From Candidula unifasciata (Eukaryota > Mollusca > Gastropoda > Stylommatophora > Geomitridae), in contig CAJHNH020002029.1 in assembly GCA_905116865.2 (NCBI GenBank), positions 15,001 to 79,000 of the forward strand: a stretch of 64,000 nucleotides of DNA, in the 5' to 3' direction. Positions within the stretch are counted from its first letter, which is position 1. Each line of letters opens with the position of its first letter. Below the pieces are notes generated by a model. That model had not been told where the DNA came from, made no database searches, and saw only the letters and a program-made list of their open reading frames with translations. The translations under genes were made by a program, and so were the position numbers. This document shows, in pieces, positions 29,033 through 55,061 of this stretch.

Positions 29033-29175
29033 AGTAGTTGGAAACAAACATGGCAGTATTGCCTCGACCACTCAGTGAAGTAGTTGGAAACAAACATGGC
29101 AGTATTGCCTCGACCACTCAGTGAAGTAGTTGGAAACAAACATGGCAGTATGGCTTCGACCACTCGGTGTACATC
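29033..29175 (+). repeat. 46-bp tandem triplication
   Basis: Three adjacent copies of a segment beginning GTAGTTGGAAACAAACATGG and ending CTCGACCACTCAGTGAA. The third copy has substitutions and a diverged end. Confidence 0.9.
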
Positions 29176-29179
29176 TCTT

Positions 29180-29920
29180 TCCTCAGCAGGAAACATAAAT
29201 AAATGCCATATGTGACCGTAAACACATACTCACTATTGTTCCCATAACAGCAAGTCTGCACAAATCACTGATCTGTGTTATTGCAATCTGATTGTGTCAC
29301 TTGACTCCGCTCACCTGACTGTTGCTGAGATGTCATGGTTACTTGTCAGGCAAACATTTGATAGATTCCACTCTTGTTTGAAAATTATTATCATTTTCTA
29401 AATTCAGTTGGAGTTTAGAAACGTAATTCTTATGTGTTGCACGGAACCCAGTTTTAACATATGGCTCGTAGTCCTGGAATATTTAGTTGAAAAAAAAATT
29501 TCTTTTGAAGCCCCAGCGATAGGGTTGGGTTTTATGCAGGTAGGGACTGACGAAAATGGAGTTGACCACCCTAACATCCTTCACCTTCGCCTGACACAGT
29601 CACAGCATATGTTGGTGTCAGACTGCAAATGCGTGTTTTATCTGGGCAGTAGTAGCTCATGTTGAATTAGTTAATGATATCAAACTGAGAAGCTGGTTTC
29701 AGCCTGAGAGTCCTCAATGTTACATTGGTTAAAGTGCCTTTTCCATGACAAGTTGACAGTTGCTTGGTAAACATTCCATCCTTATCACTCTGGGACGTTT
29801 ATTCAGTCGAATGTTGCCTGTGACCAGCTGCTACAGCCATGTAATCTTGCTGATTTTATTACAATATTTCATGTACTCAGCTGGTGTTCACTGCTCTTAT
29901 GGATGTGCCTGTGTGTCTGT
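29180..29920 (+). other. intergenic, no gene seen
   Basis: No element or exon recognised. The 85-codon frame at 29408-29665 lacks an identifiable domain and clear splice borders. Confidence 0.35.
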
Positions 29921-29924
29921 TTGA

Positions 29925-30333
29925 GTCTGCATATTTGATAGATGGCTTGGTCAAACTTGGAGAATGGAGGATGGCAGAGTCTCTAAGGACATCCTTTATG
30001 GGGAATTAAAGACAGGAAGAAGAGGTCGAGGCCGACCTCTACTACGATATAAAGATGTATGCAAGCGGGACATGAATGATACAGGTATTGGGGTGGACTC
30101 ATAGGAACAACATGTCATGGACCGTGTTGTGTGGAAAGGGCATATCAGGAAGGGAATGAGACTGAAGGAAGAAATGATTGCAGAAAGGATGAGATCTGAG
30201 TGTCTGAAAAGAAACGGATTAAACACATATGTTGACAACAATGGTCCTGAAATCCCATGCTATCATTGTGGAAGACTTTTCTTGACACGGGCGGGTCTGG
30301 CTAGTCACACTCGCCATCGCCATGGGTTGTGAG
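29925..30333 (+). mobile_element. LINE C-terminal fragment with terminal zinc finger
   Basis: Plus-strand frame with ILYGELKTGRRGRGRPLLRY, the KDVCKRDM and DRVVWKGHIRKGM segments, and a C2H2-like CYHCGRLFLTRAGLASHTRH end before TGA. This basic GRGRP tail followed by a terminal zinc finger is widespread at the end of LINE RTs in animals. A stop at 30102-30104 breaks the frame, so the copy is dead. Confidence 0.75.
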
Positions 30334-30554
30334 TCTTACGCCTCCTTATAGCGCAATATAACACTATCGTCTGATAAGACGGAAAGGTGCCAATGTAATG
30401 TGTGTGTGTGTGTGAAATATTCAGTGTTTGTGTGCCAGATTGTACTAACATTGCGTGATTCACGTCTGGTTGACTTACACAGTGCAACTTGCATTACAAC
30501 TTGAAGGTTGTCTGAGAGTTGAAAAACACAGCAAAAAGTCTGCAGATCCATGCA

Positions 30555-30790
30555 TAAGACGTAAAAAATAGTCAGATTTAGACATAAAAGGTCAGAAATA
30601 AAACATCAGATTCAGACATAAGGGGTTAAAAAAAGTCAAACCAGATTCAGACAGGAAAGGTAAAAAATTGTCAACATCATATTCAGACAGTAGAGGTAAA
30701 CAAATTACCAAACATTGGACTCAGACATGATTGGTCGAAAATAGCCAATCTGTTTCAGATTCTACCACAAGATGTCAAAAATAATCCAAC
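30555..30790 (+). repeat. decayed tandem repeat of CAGATTCAGACA units
   Basis: Six or so loosely conserved 30-bp units each with (C)AGATTCAGACA(T/G) followed by an A-rich GG(T/G)(C/A)A(G/A)AAA stretch. Confidence 0.55.
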
Positions 30791-30999
30791 CAATTGTGGA
30801 ACCATACTTGCTTAGTTAAAAAAAATATATAGCCGAACTTTTGCTCTCACTTGCGCAGTAAGCATGAATAAATACAACTAAAGATGAAATGTATTAAAAG
30901 TCTTTGGTTAAGCACAGCAAGGAAGTAGCCAGAGCAACATTTGAAATACCTGCATGTTGCCTGTAGCAGCATACAGATGTGAGTCCTGGACTGTTCCAT

Positions 31000-31340
31000 G
31001 GTCATTCAGGAGACAAAATAGGGACTTTTGAACTGAAGGGCTATGGAAGGATTCTCAGAATCCCATGAAATAAGAAGAACATAAATATTAGCAACCTATA
31101 AGATCTGAACATCAAGGATGATTCGCTAGTAAACTGCATCTTGTCTAGGAAACCGAAATATTTTGGCCATATCAAGCATCACAATTGATTGGAAAGAACA
31201 GTAGCAGAAGGCACGGTGTGAGGAAGGAAGGGCAGGGGCCGACCAGGACGAAGATGGGTACGTAGCATAAGCAACATCTTGGCTGGAAAGCTGGCGAGAG
31301 ACAGTTTTGGACTAACTGACGACATTCAGCAAAGAAGCTG
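31000..31340 (+). mobile_element. LINE RT-tail fragment
   Basis: Interrupted plus-strand frame containing SRKPKYFGHI, then GRKGRGRPGRRWVRSI and ARDSFGLTDDIQQR, the conserved tail of CR1/RTE-type RTs. Several in-frame stops are present. Confidence 0.6.
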
Positions 31341-31375
31341 CTACATAAAGATGATATTATTCAGGTACATTTAGA

Positions 31376-31645
31376 CAGGGGAGGGGGGGGGGCCGAGGGG
31401 CTAGACGCTCGCCGCGGATCGGAAGGTCGTGGGTTCGCTCCCTGGCGAAGCCTGACAATTTTCAAAGATGACCTTGGCTCCTAGGTCGACCCAGCCTTGA
31501 GTGGGTACCGGGTGCAGTCCTGGGAAGTAAAGGCGGCCGGCGTGATGCTGACCATATCACCCATCTTGTGCAGATTGGTCTATACAAATATAGGTCTTGC
31601 CCTATACGCCTAAAGGCGTGGAAAAGGGTCCTTTCTTTTATTTTT
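31376..31645 (+). mobile_element. SINE-1 copy
   Basis: tRNA-derived SINE: A-box-like GGGGCTAGACGCTCG and B box GGTCGTGGGTTCGCTCC, then a conserved body (GACCTTGGCTCCTAGGTCGA, GTAAAGGCGGCCGGCGTGAT). The perfect hairpin ACGCCTAAAGGCGT precedes GGAAAAGGGTCCTTTC and a T-rich tail. This is the best-preserved copy of the family in the window. Confidence 0.85.
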
Positions 31646-31649
31646 TTTT

Positions 31650-32015
31650 TACATTTAGACAAACATCTGCTGCTCAGAGGTTATAAAATCTACTGTATTT
31701 GGCTGGAGCGTTGTTTCTGAGAGACGAAGCGCTAACAAAACATCCATTTGATTTTCCTTTTGGGTTCCTTCCAATTCCTTCAATTACTTTCAAGAAAAAA
31801 TCAAAAACTCAACCACGTTTAACCTGCTGCTAGCTAGACGAAGCTGCCAACAGTCTCCGGCTGTATTTGTGGTCTTGTTTATTTGCGCCTTCTCTGGGCT
31901 TAATTTCTTCCCTCCAAGTCAGACCGTCAATTCTCTATCCTGTTGTCAACTGTTTTTCTTGCTCTTTCATTTCTGATGGTTCGTTTGTTTGTTTGTTTTA
32001 GTATCCAGAAGCCAT
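31650..32015 (+). other. intergenic, no gene seen
   Basis: AT-rich sequence between two SINEs; nothing recognised. Confidence 0.3.
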
Positions 32016-32017
32016 GA

Positions 32018-32279
32018 GTCGTTAACCCTTAGGCTCGGTATTATGGATATTGCAACCTTTCGGCCTTGATTCCATTGCATATACCATAAAATGGGAGAAA
32101 TGTGGCTTTTCTGCCTACCCCGGGAGTGAACCCAGAAATGTGGCTTTTCTGCCTACCCCGGGAGTGAACCCAGAAATGTGGCTTTTCTGCCTACCCCGGG
32201 AGTGAACCCGGACCACAAGGAGTTCGTCACCCGGTCACCGCGCAATCCGGTTTAGCCAACTACGCTAGAGAGCCGGGCT
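32018..32279 (-). mobile_element. SINE-3 copy (minus) with internal triplication
   Basis: Minus-strand tRNA-derived SINE: head GGCTCTCTAGCGTAGTTGGC, B box GGTCCGGGTTCACTCCC, and 3' end ACCGAGCCTAAGGGTTAAC. A segment of about 43 bp (GAAATGTGGCTTTTCTGCCT plus ACCCCGGGAGTGAACCC) is present three times in tandem. The sister copy at 33388-33578 has it once, so the expansion happened in this copy and tripled part of the promoter-distal body including the B-box end. Confidence 0.75.
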
Positions 32280-32305
32280 TCTGATGTTTCCTCCTTGGTT
32301 TCAGC

Positions 32306-32590
32306 TCCTTCTTCTTCGCGTTCACCAGCTGTATACTCTGGCGGAAAGTTCTGGTTGCTCGTCCACTACTGAACTGCAGTCCTGCTCCAGAACCTGCGTG
32401 TTGCGTGTGCATCGGTTTTACAGATCTCATTCTCTTGAATACAGACTGTTGGTTCCTTGCCTCTCCGGCAGATGCACTCCGACTTCAAAGGGAGCTCCCC
32501 AATTAGTCGACTCTTACGACATGCTTTTGGGGAGGCAGTGGGTCTATTCTTGTTTTCCCCACAATGGCGCCCCGGAACCCACACGGGGGT
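32306..32590 (-). mobile_element. R1 retroposon copy (minus), near full length
   Basis: Starts at the tail side with CTTCTTCTTCGCGTTCACCA (its reverse complement is the family end GAACGCGAAGAAGAAG) and ends at the head with CGCCCCGGAACCCACACGGG. Among the most complete R1 copies here. Confidence 0.75.
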
Positions 32591-32599
32591 CAGCTCCTT

Positions 32600-33385
32600 C
32601 TGATTTGGCCAGGCTTAATTCGTAGGAGAGCGAGATCTCAACATAACGTCCTTTGGATCACCAATTATAATTTTAAAATTGTGAGTATTTTACTTTGCCA
32701 GAAAGTACTGAAAACAATTTTTGGATTTGGATAGATCGAAATCTGAAAATATTCCGTGTTTGACAATAGTGGTCTTATAGTTGTCTTCCTGCAATAAGAG
32801 TTCTTCTATTAAGTGGCATTATGATTAAGCGGGCATTTCTAGCGGATCACCAGGCAATTTCCACAGACCAATGGCTGGAGAACGCCGCTTTATATAATTC
32901 ACTACAACAACACCATCTGCCACAACAAAGACCTTCAAGAACGGTCGTTAACCCAGTTTTCAACCAACAGATGTTTCCACAATAGGCAAAATATTTCCTC
33001 TTGAGAAATCGATAACCATTCCCTTGAGTCTCTGAACACGTCAAGCTAATTATCAGGTATCAGCCTAAGTGCAGTCACCTGAAACAGGCCCAATATGAAA
33101 AACAAGACTTCATGTGTTGGTTGCTGTTCGCGTGCTTGGATATTTCACTCCGCTTGAAAAAATCCAGATCGCGTACTGTTGTACGGAGATTTGATTTGTC
33201 GAGCGCTGTGACTACCGGGTATTTTATTAATGATCTCCGGGCTGTGTGGCAGTGCAAACTCGGCAGGGGAGCCAGCAAAACTGGAAGCTTCGAACCATTA
33301 AAAATCTTTCCCTCCTATCTCCCCCCCCCTTCCCGCCATGAAAGCGTTGATCCAGTTTTGAGGTTTGAACAACGGATCAACATAA
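32600..33385 (+). other. intergenic, no gene seen
   Basis: Unique sequence between the two inverted SINE-3 copies. Short open frames exist on both strands without recognisable domains. Confidence 0.35.
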
Positions 33386-33387
33386 TA

Positions 33388-33578
33388 CCGTCCGGCTCGC
33401 TAGCGTAGTTGGCTAAACCGGACTACTCGGTGACCGGGTGACGAGCTCCTTGTGGTCCGGGTTCATGCCCGGGGGTAGGCAGAAAAGCCACATTTCTCCC
33501 AGATTTACGGTATTTAGCCTATCATGGAATCAATGCCGAAGGGTTGCGATATCCATAATACCGAGCCTAAAGGTTAAC
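33388..33578 (+). mobile_element. SINE-3 copy (plus)
   Basis: Opposite-strand partner of 32018-32279: GTCCGGCTCGCTAGCGTAGT head, A-box-like TAGCGTAGTTGGC, B box GGTCCGGGTTCATGCCC, and 3' end CCGAGCCTAAAGGTTAACT followed by an A run. It has one copy of the 43-bp segment triplicated in its partner. Confidence 0.75.
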
Positions 33579-33629
33579 TAAAAAAAAAAAAAAATTACCA
33601 TAATGCCACACGTGTAGTAACCCTTAAAG

Positions 33630-33990
33630 TGCTCCGTTCTTCTAACTCAAGTCTAAGTCCGAAGAAGCTCAGCACATGCTCTGTAGCACCGGCGAGGATC
33701 CTGAAATACTTCAGGTAGATTTTTTAACTCAAAATTTTGCTCGGGCAGCGCCTTCAGGCAACTCTTTTTTTTTTATTTCCAACTGCCAAGGGACTTTTTA
33801 CGAGCGTATAAATGCACACGGGCGTCCGATCTCACTACCCAGAGACCAGGGTGGATTACTAGAAGTCCCAAGTACACGTGAAACAAAATCCCTGCCCTTA
33901 CCGGGGTTTGAACCCGGAACTTCTAGCACTCGAGGCGGACATCGTCTCCCATTATTTACTGAAAACCTCTGAGGGTCGGCCCACATTAAT
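33630..33990 (-). mobile_element. SINE-4 copy (minus)
   Basis: On the minus strand GTTCCGGGTTCAAACCCCGG is a strong Pol III B box, preceded by CCGCCTCGAGTGCTAGAAG. The body (CACCGGCGAGGATCCTGAAA on the + strand) is shared with 51395-51640. tRNA-derived SINE by promoter and by repetition. Confidence 0.65.
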
Positions 33991-34094
33991 TGCGCCTCAT
34001 GTCTGTCTGTCTGTCTGTTTTTGTGTGCATTCGAACCCATCTGCCTAATCTGAGAAAGCATCATCACTTACGACACTTGGTGCCTTGATTTCGT

Positions 34095-34365
34095 CGCTAC
34101 TCTCCTTGTGGGTTCCGGAGAAAAAGAAAAAAAAAAAGGAACAGACACTTTGCTCCCTAGTAAGCATGTCGTAAGAGTCGACTAATTTGGGTCTTTCTTT
34201 CGAAGTCGGAGTGCATCTGCGTGACAGGCAAGGAACCAACAATCTGAATAATGTTAAGACAGATCTGTAAAACGGATGTGCATAAAACTCAAGTCTTGGA
34301 ACAGAAGTGGACGAACAACCAAGGCTTTCTGTAGGAATTTACAGCTGGGGAACGCCAAGAAGAAA
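34095..34365 (+). mobile_element. R1 retroposon copy, near full length
   Basis: Runs from CTCCTTGTGGGTTCCGGAG through AGCATGTCGTAAGAGTCGAC and GTCGGAGTGCATCTGCGTGA to GGGGAACGCCAAGAAGAAA. A second copy in the same orientation starts 130 bp downstream. Confidence 0.75.
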
Positions 34366-34497
34366 AAGAAACAGGTTCCCTGCTTATGACACTTCGGCAC
34401 TAAGTGGGTGCTGACGTCAACATCACACCGGCCTCTTTTACTTCCCACAAGATATCTGGAGACATATTTTCGCTTGGTCGACATTTTAGAGGCCCTA

Positions 34498-34785
34498 ATA
34501 CTACATTCCCTGTGTGGATTCCGGAGCCCCATTGTGGGGGAAAACAAGAATAGACCCAGTGCCTTCACTACAAGCATGTCGTAAGAGTCGACTTACAGGA
34601 GGTTTCCTTATAAGTCGGAGCGTATCTGTCTGAGAGGCAAGGAACCAGCTCACAAGTCAGATCTGTAAAACAGATAGGCAAGCAACACTCAGGTTCTGGA
34701 ACAAGACCAGAGTCCAGACGTGGACGAATAACTAGAATTTTTCGCGGGAGTTTACAACCGATGAACACGAAGAAGAAGGAGAAAC
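34498..34785 (+). mobile_element. R1 retroposon copy, near full length
   Basis: Begins CTACATTCCCTGTGTGGATT, contains AGCATGTCGTAAGAGTCGAC and GTTCTGGAACAAGACCAGAG, and ends GATGAACACGAAGAAGAAG. Its sequence differs by about one base in ten from the neighbouring copy, so the two are separate insertions rather than a recent duplication. Confidence 0.75.
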
Positions 34786-34789
34786 ACTG

Positions 34790-36000
34790 CATTATTGCAA
34801 ACGAAATTCAAGTGAAGATACTGAAGTAGAGAAGGACTTAGACGAAGACAAAAGAGAAAACAAAGACGAAGAAGATGTGGGGGACGTCAGAAGAAGATTC
34901 GGGAAAAGAAACAAAAAAATCAGATAACAACGGACAAACAATCCTTATATTTTCAAAACATAACCGATCGATACTACTGTTAACTTGATCCAGTTAAGGG
35001 AAATCGATAGAATATTAGAACGACCTTCCCTATCTTAAAATAAAAAGATATCGAGCCAGATCAATAAAGTCCGCACCAGTAGGGGTTCACCGCTATTGAT
35101 ACCACAACACCCAAGTCCCCACGAGACCAGCAACTGTTTCCTGCTGCCACTCCAAGAGCTGCCTTGTAACTTGAGAGGCCCTATAATTGGTTTTCTGAAA
35201 TATTTCGCATTGGTGTGTCAACAAATATTTGTGGCGACGTTATTTCGTTCCAGCCGTTAGTGCTATCATTACTATGTAAATGTATTGTGCTTACTGAAAG
35301 TTCATCGATATCGTAAATTATTTTGCAATTATAATATCTAGAAATTACGATAACACCTTCATTAATTCAGTGTGCACTTAAAGTATATAAGTAAATGTTA
35401 TATGAGATTGTATGTGTTCTACAACACATTTAAAAGACGTGAATATTTTCTAAAATTTCCGGGTATTTCCTAGTGATTGTGTTCTCAATTTATGGTATTT
35501 TTTTTATATTTTTTTTATTTACACATATCTACGTATGTAGATTACGAAATCTGTGTGATTGTTTTGTGGTGTTTAAGAAAGCTTCAGACTTTCGAGTCAC
35601 AATAAACTAAAACTATAATTTAGTACACACAAACAGTAGAACCAGTCAGCTTTACAGTATCACAGAAACAACGTAATCGACAAATGAACGTTGCAGCTAG
35701 AGTGCCTTCAGCAGCACCTTTTGTAGATCTACAATACTACAAGTGTGGACAATAATACATAAAATAACGTAATTGACTATCTCCGATAGAAGTCACGTCT
35801 CAGTATGACCAGTAGATTTGTTGGTGAAGCTGCGAGGAGTTTTGAATCGCCGATCTAGATCATTTCACTCAGGATCTTCTCCAGGTTTGCACTATATTTT
35901 TAATCTACATATAAACTGGGAGAAAAAAGTGTATATGCCTGGAAAAAAAAAATAGAAATTTGACGTCCAGAGTATCGTTTTTATTGCCCCGGGTTTTTAT
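34790..36000 (+). other. intergenic, no gene seen
   Basis: Starts with an A/G-rich stretch continuing the R1 tail (34790-34930), then unique AT-rich sequence. No frame above 60 codons occurs over about 1.2 kb. Confidence 0.4.
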
Positions 36001-36011
36001 TCCATAAAGCT

Positions 36012-36012
<1 letters not shown>

Positions 36013-36092
<80 letters not shown>
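36013..36092 (+). repeat. (CT)n microsatellite, about 40 units
   Basis: Uninterrupted CT dinucleotide run of roughly 80 bases. Confidence 0.95.
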
Positions 36093-36095
<3 letters not shown>

Positions 36096-36409
36096 GAGCG
36101 ACTTGTCGCCCGAAGTTCCAACAACGACTATAGGGTTCCTGAAATACCTGAACTTGTGAACCGAACAGCAGGCCTCATAGTCGAACTACAACATTCCGAG
36201 CACAATTAGTAGCAATTTTCACCAAAAAATATCCCCTTCAGTCCTTGGGTTTTAAATGGGATACAAAGTGTTAACTGAACTTTCAGAGTATAAATTAATT
36301 AGTTTATTTATCGTGTAGTTATTTATCTAAGACAGTTACATGATCTGTATTTTTATTTCAAATATTGCTTTGTTTACACTTTTTTTGGTTGTGGTATAAA
36401 TTTTACAGT

Positions 36410-36700
36410 GACTTTCCTGTGTAGGTTCTGGGGCCGCATCCATTTTGGGACCCTCCCCCCCCCCCAAAAAAAAATAATAGACCAACGGTTTCCCTAACAA
36501 GCATGTCGTACAAGGCGACCAGTTAAGGGTAGTTCCTTCGAAGACTGAGTACATTTGCCGGAGATGCCAGGAACGACCAGTCTGCATGGAAATAAGCTAG
36601 ATCTGCAAAACAGATAAAGATGCAAAACGAAAGTTCTGGAACAAGACCAAAGTCGAAAAGTGGAGAAACAGCCAGAACTTTCCGCCTGGAAAGAAGTACT
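36410..36700 (+). mobile_element. R1 retroposon copy
   Basis: Begins TTTCCTGTGTAGGTTCTGGG, with AGCATGTCGTACAAGGCGAC and GTTCTGGAACAAGACCAAAG, and ends near AACAGCCAGAACTTTCCGC without a GAA tail. A poly-C/poly-A segment at 36456-36474 lies near its head. Confidence 0.65.
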
Positions 36701-36774
36701 ATGCATATTTCTCGGGTACAAGGCAAACAACGTTAGCATTTCGACACGAAAGCCTCCGGATTTCTCCTGTTTAT

Positions 36775-37060
36775 TGAGTTGAGTTTAGTTGAGTCAAGAA
36801 TTGACATCACAGCACTCGGGGCATTCCCATGCATGCTTCGTCCTCACCTTCAGCAGCCAGCGCAGAGTTCCAGTACTGATGATACCGGTCACAATCTAGT
36901 TAAATGTCTGTCTTGCCTTTCCTCTGAGTGTAGTCAGCCGGCCAGACCCGCTGGTTACACCCAGGTGCCTCATTCTCTCCAGGGCATAATAATCTCCCGT
37001 TTCTTTTTTACGGTGGTGATTCTTTTATGGTTGACACCTAGTTGTCTGGTAGTCTGGTAG
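36775..37060 (-). mobile_element. LINE-C 3'-end fragment (minus)
   Basis: Shares GAATTGACATCACAGC(A/C)CTCGG and the CTTCAGCAGCCAGCG(C/A) segments with 225-420, 53740-53890 and 58677-58815, all on the same strand relative to the LINE-C RNase H frame. Only the non-coding end is present. Confidence 0.55.
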
Positions 37061-37164
37061 TCTTAGTTTCAGCTTCATAGCAAACGGGTCACTCCATCTT
37101 TGCTCCGCTCCTGTGCCAACGAAAAACACACAGAATGTTTATCACAGTATTAGAATTGCAGTTC

Positions 37165-37500
37165 ATCATTGATGGTAGCAGAAGTCGCCAACAGATCAGC
37201 AGTTGCCCACGCGATCAGTTTTAATCACATACGGGCACTACAACACTGCACGACAGGCATCGCGCCATTTTCTGAATCTACAATTCACACCAACACGTTG
37301 GTCACAGTCGAAAAAACATTCCAAATGCAATCCGCAGCTCACAGGGTCACGCCATGCATTCAACTCAGAAGCTGGGCGACGAAACTATATCCAGTCTACA
37401 AATGGAGCAAAAATGCATCGGCCACCGTCCGGCAGAAGCAAAAAATTTGCCTCTGTTTTGAACAGTGCCGCTGCCTAACGTCCATTTTGACTGGAAGTTG
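37165..37500 (+). repeat. R2 dispersed repeat
   Basis: Carries ACTGCACGACAGGC-type sequence, then ACAGTCGAAAAAACATTCCA and CACGCCATGCATTCAACTCA with GAAGCTGGGCGACGAAAC. Related sequence is at 40985-41290 and, for the last part, at 50248-50390. Function and class unknown; no terminal repeats noticed. Confidence 0.5.
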
Positions 37501-37652
37501 TATGTTTGTTAGTGTTATTAATCAAATTATTCCGATAACATAACAACTTTTTTGTTTGTTCTCTTGAGAAAATATGAAAAAACTGTGTTTCGCTTGAGAT
37601 AACTGGGTTAAGAAATTGTGCAAATAGGTTAGCAGGCGCGGTATTTACTTTG

Positions 37653-37870
37653 TTCACCGGCTGTGAGCTGCGGCGGAAAGTCCTGGTTGTTCGTCCATTT
37701 GGACTTTGGCTTATTTGTGTGTAGTTGTTCCTTGCCGCTCGGGCAGGTGCACTCCGACTTCGAAGTAAATTCTAAATTACTCGACTCCTACGTCATGCTT
37801 GATGGGGAGGCAGTGGGTTTGATCTTGTTGTCTCCACAACGGGGCCCCAGAACCCACACGGGGAGCATTT
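37653..37870 (-). mobile_element. R1 retroposon copy (minus)
   Basis: From GTTCACCGGCTGTGAGCTGC to GGCCCCAGAACCCACACGGG, missing the central GTAAGCCAGATCTG block (a deletion of about 60 bp). Confidence 0.65.
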
Positions 37871-38218
37871 TGTCTAAAATGTCTACCACGCGTAAAATGG
37901 GTATCAGGATAACGTGTGGGAGTAACCGAGGCCGCCATGATGTTGACACCGGCACCCACTGAGTGCCGTCTGGGTTCAGCACTGTACACCTGAACGCCAT
38001 TGACGTGAAACATGTCATTTACTTTAGACTTAATGAGGCCCTGAGCTATATAGAACTCTCAGACCCTTACTGCTTTAAATTACACCAGTAATCTCAGGAA
38101 AGTATATAATTTATACGTCTTTTAAATATATGTATAATAGAAATATACTGTCGTACAATTTTATTATAAGGATTAATAAAAATGTGTCTGCAAAATCAAA
38201 ATTTATACAAAGTAAAGA

Positions 38219-38512
38219 TCCGTTTTCACGCCTTTAGGCGCATCGCGCATATGGGAAAAGCACCCATATTTTACAGACCAATCAGCACTAGGTTGGTAAT
38301 GCATTATCATTCGCCATGTTAGGTTGGTTGGCATTACGCCAGCCGTCTTTACTTCCATAGGACAAACATCATGGTACCCATTTTAGGCTGGGTCGACTTG
38401 CGACTCCCCATACTATGATAAAAATCCACTCAGCCAGCCCTGGGTTACGATCGCAGTACGTTGGTATTACGAGCCGGACTCGCAACGCCTAAGCAACGGA
38501 CGCCACACATAA
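38219..38512 (-). mobile_element. SINE-1 copy (minus)
   Basis: Minus-strand SINE with the 3' hairpin (CACGCCTTTAGGCG on this strand), the body segment TTACGCCAGCCGTCTTTACT and a head whose reverse complement is GGCGTCCGTTGCTTAGGCG. That head is the one seen on SINE-2 copies, showing that heads and bodies are exchanged between the two families. Confidence 0.75.
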
Positions 38513-38695
38513 TTTATATAATTAATTATATTAAAGGCTCTATTAAAAGTAAATTGTATTGTGTATGGGGGAGGGGGGGGGGGGGCATTTGTTGGGACCC
38601 CTGCAGATTGTGAGGCCCCCAAGCTAATGCCTAAATCCAGCACGGTTGATTTTTCTAACTAGCTGTAATACATTCCCCAGCGGCATCAACAAGAT

Positions 38696-39475
38696 GCTGT
38701 TTGCTATGTTAATCAGCTCTCTATTTGCCATGTTAATCAGCTCTCTATTAGCCATGTTAATCAGGTATCTATTTGCCATGTTAATCAGCTCTCTGTTTGC
38801 CATGTTAATAAACTCTCTATTTGCCATGTTAATCAGCTATCTATATCCTATAATAATCGGGTAATCTATTTGCCATATTAATCAGCTATCTATTTGCCAT
38901 GTTAATCAGCTATCTATTTGCTATAATATTCGGCTTTCTATTTGCAATGTTAATCAGCTATATTTTTGCCATGTTAATCAGCTATCTATTTGCTATAAAA
39001 ATCGGTTATCTATTTGCCATGTTAATCAGCTATCTATTTGCTATAATAATCGGCTATCTATTTGCCATGTTAATCAGCTCTCTATTTTCCATGTTAATCA
39101 GCTCTCTATTTGCCATGTTAATCAGCTCTCTGTTTGCCATGTTAATCAGCTCTCTATTTGCTATAATAATCGGCTATCTATTTGCCATGATAATCAGCTA
39201 TCTATTTGCCATGTTAATCAGCTATCTATTTGCTATAATAATCGGCTATCTATTTGCCATGTTAATCAGCTATCTATTTGCCATGTTAAGCAGCTCTCTA
39301 TTTGCTATAATAATCGGCTATCTATTTGCTATAATAATCAGCTATCTATTTACCGTGTTAATCAGCTCTCTGTTTTCTATGTTAATCAGCTTTTTATTTG
39401 CCATGTTAATCAGCTCTCTATTTGCTATAATAATCGGCTTTCTAATTACCATGTTAATCAGCTTTCTATATCTTT
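38696..39475 (+). repeat. 24-bp minisatellite, about 32 units
   Basis: Units of ATGTTAATCAGCTATCTATT plus TGCC, with an alternative unit containing CTATAATAATCGGC. The 24-bp period is eight codons, so one frame (38899-39498) reads a hydrophobic LISYLFAM-like octapeptide over and over. It ends 100 bp before the first exon of the coiled-coil gene. I regard the frame as a by-product of the repeat. Confidence 0.9.
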
Positions 39476-39578
39476 GTCTTAGACAGATAAGAAGTTGAGC
39501 TATAAACCGGGGAGAAAAAAACAGAAAATTAACTATAAACCGGTCAAAGCAATGTCGGATATTTATTATTTCTAACGG

Positions 39579-54695
<15,117 letters not shown>

Positions 54696-54735
54696 TACAT
54701 TTATACCCTCGAAGAAAAAAGAGTACTTAGTTTGT

Positions 54736-54741
54736 ATTAAA
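54736..54741 (+). promoter_or_regulatory. candidate polyadenylation signal
   Basis: ATTAAA 41 bases after the stop codon of the coiled-coil gene. It is the second commonest animal polyadenylation hexamer; the short 3' UTR it implies is plausible but unproven. Confidence 0.4.
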
Positions 54742-54877
54742 GAAATTAGACCAATCTGTGAAAAAAGCGGCGTTTATAGAAGATAGATACTATTGTGAAT
54801 AGAGCGGCGATTAAATGAAGACAGACACAATTGTGAACAAAGCCGCGTTTATATGATGACAACGAGGTACAGGAGAA

Positions 54878-55060
54878 TCGGCTGGCCGAACGGTTAAGAG
54901 CTCTCAAGCGGGAGACCCAGGTTCGAATCATCCATAAGGTCGTGGATTTTTTCCTGTCGGGGGCAAAACTAAAACTCCTGCACAGTCCGTGGCGACAGCC
55001 CTAGCCATGCGGCCATATGGATCTTTAAATGTGATTTAGTTTTTTTTCTAGTAACTTATC
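54878..55060 (+). mobile_element. tRNA-Ser/Leu-like SINE
   Basis: The head GGCTGGCCGAACGGTTAAGA (A box) with GACCCAGGTTCGAATCAT (B box) looks like a class II tRNA 5' half. It continues into a body (CAGTCCGTGGCGACAGCCCT) ending near a T run, not into a tRNA acceptor stem. I therefore call a SINE with a Pol III promoter. Confidence 0.55.
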
Positions 55061-55061
55061 A

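Noticed and set aside
38899..39498. Hydrophobic 199-codon frame resembling a membrane protein
   Set aside because: The eight-residue period equals the 24-bp repeat; no flanking coding sequence or start context supports it.
54885..54935. tRNA-Ser/Leu gene
   Set aside because: A and B boxes are good, but the sequence does not close an acceptor stem and continues into a SINE-like body.
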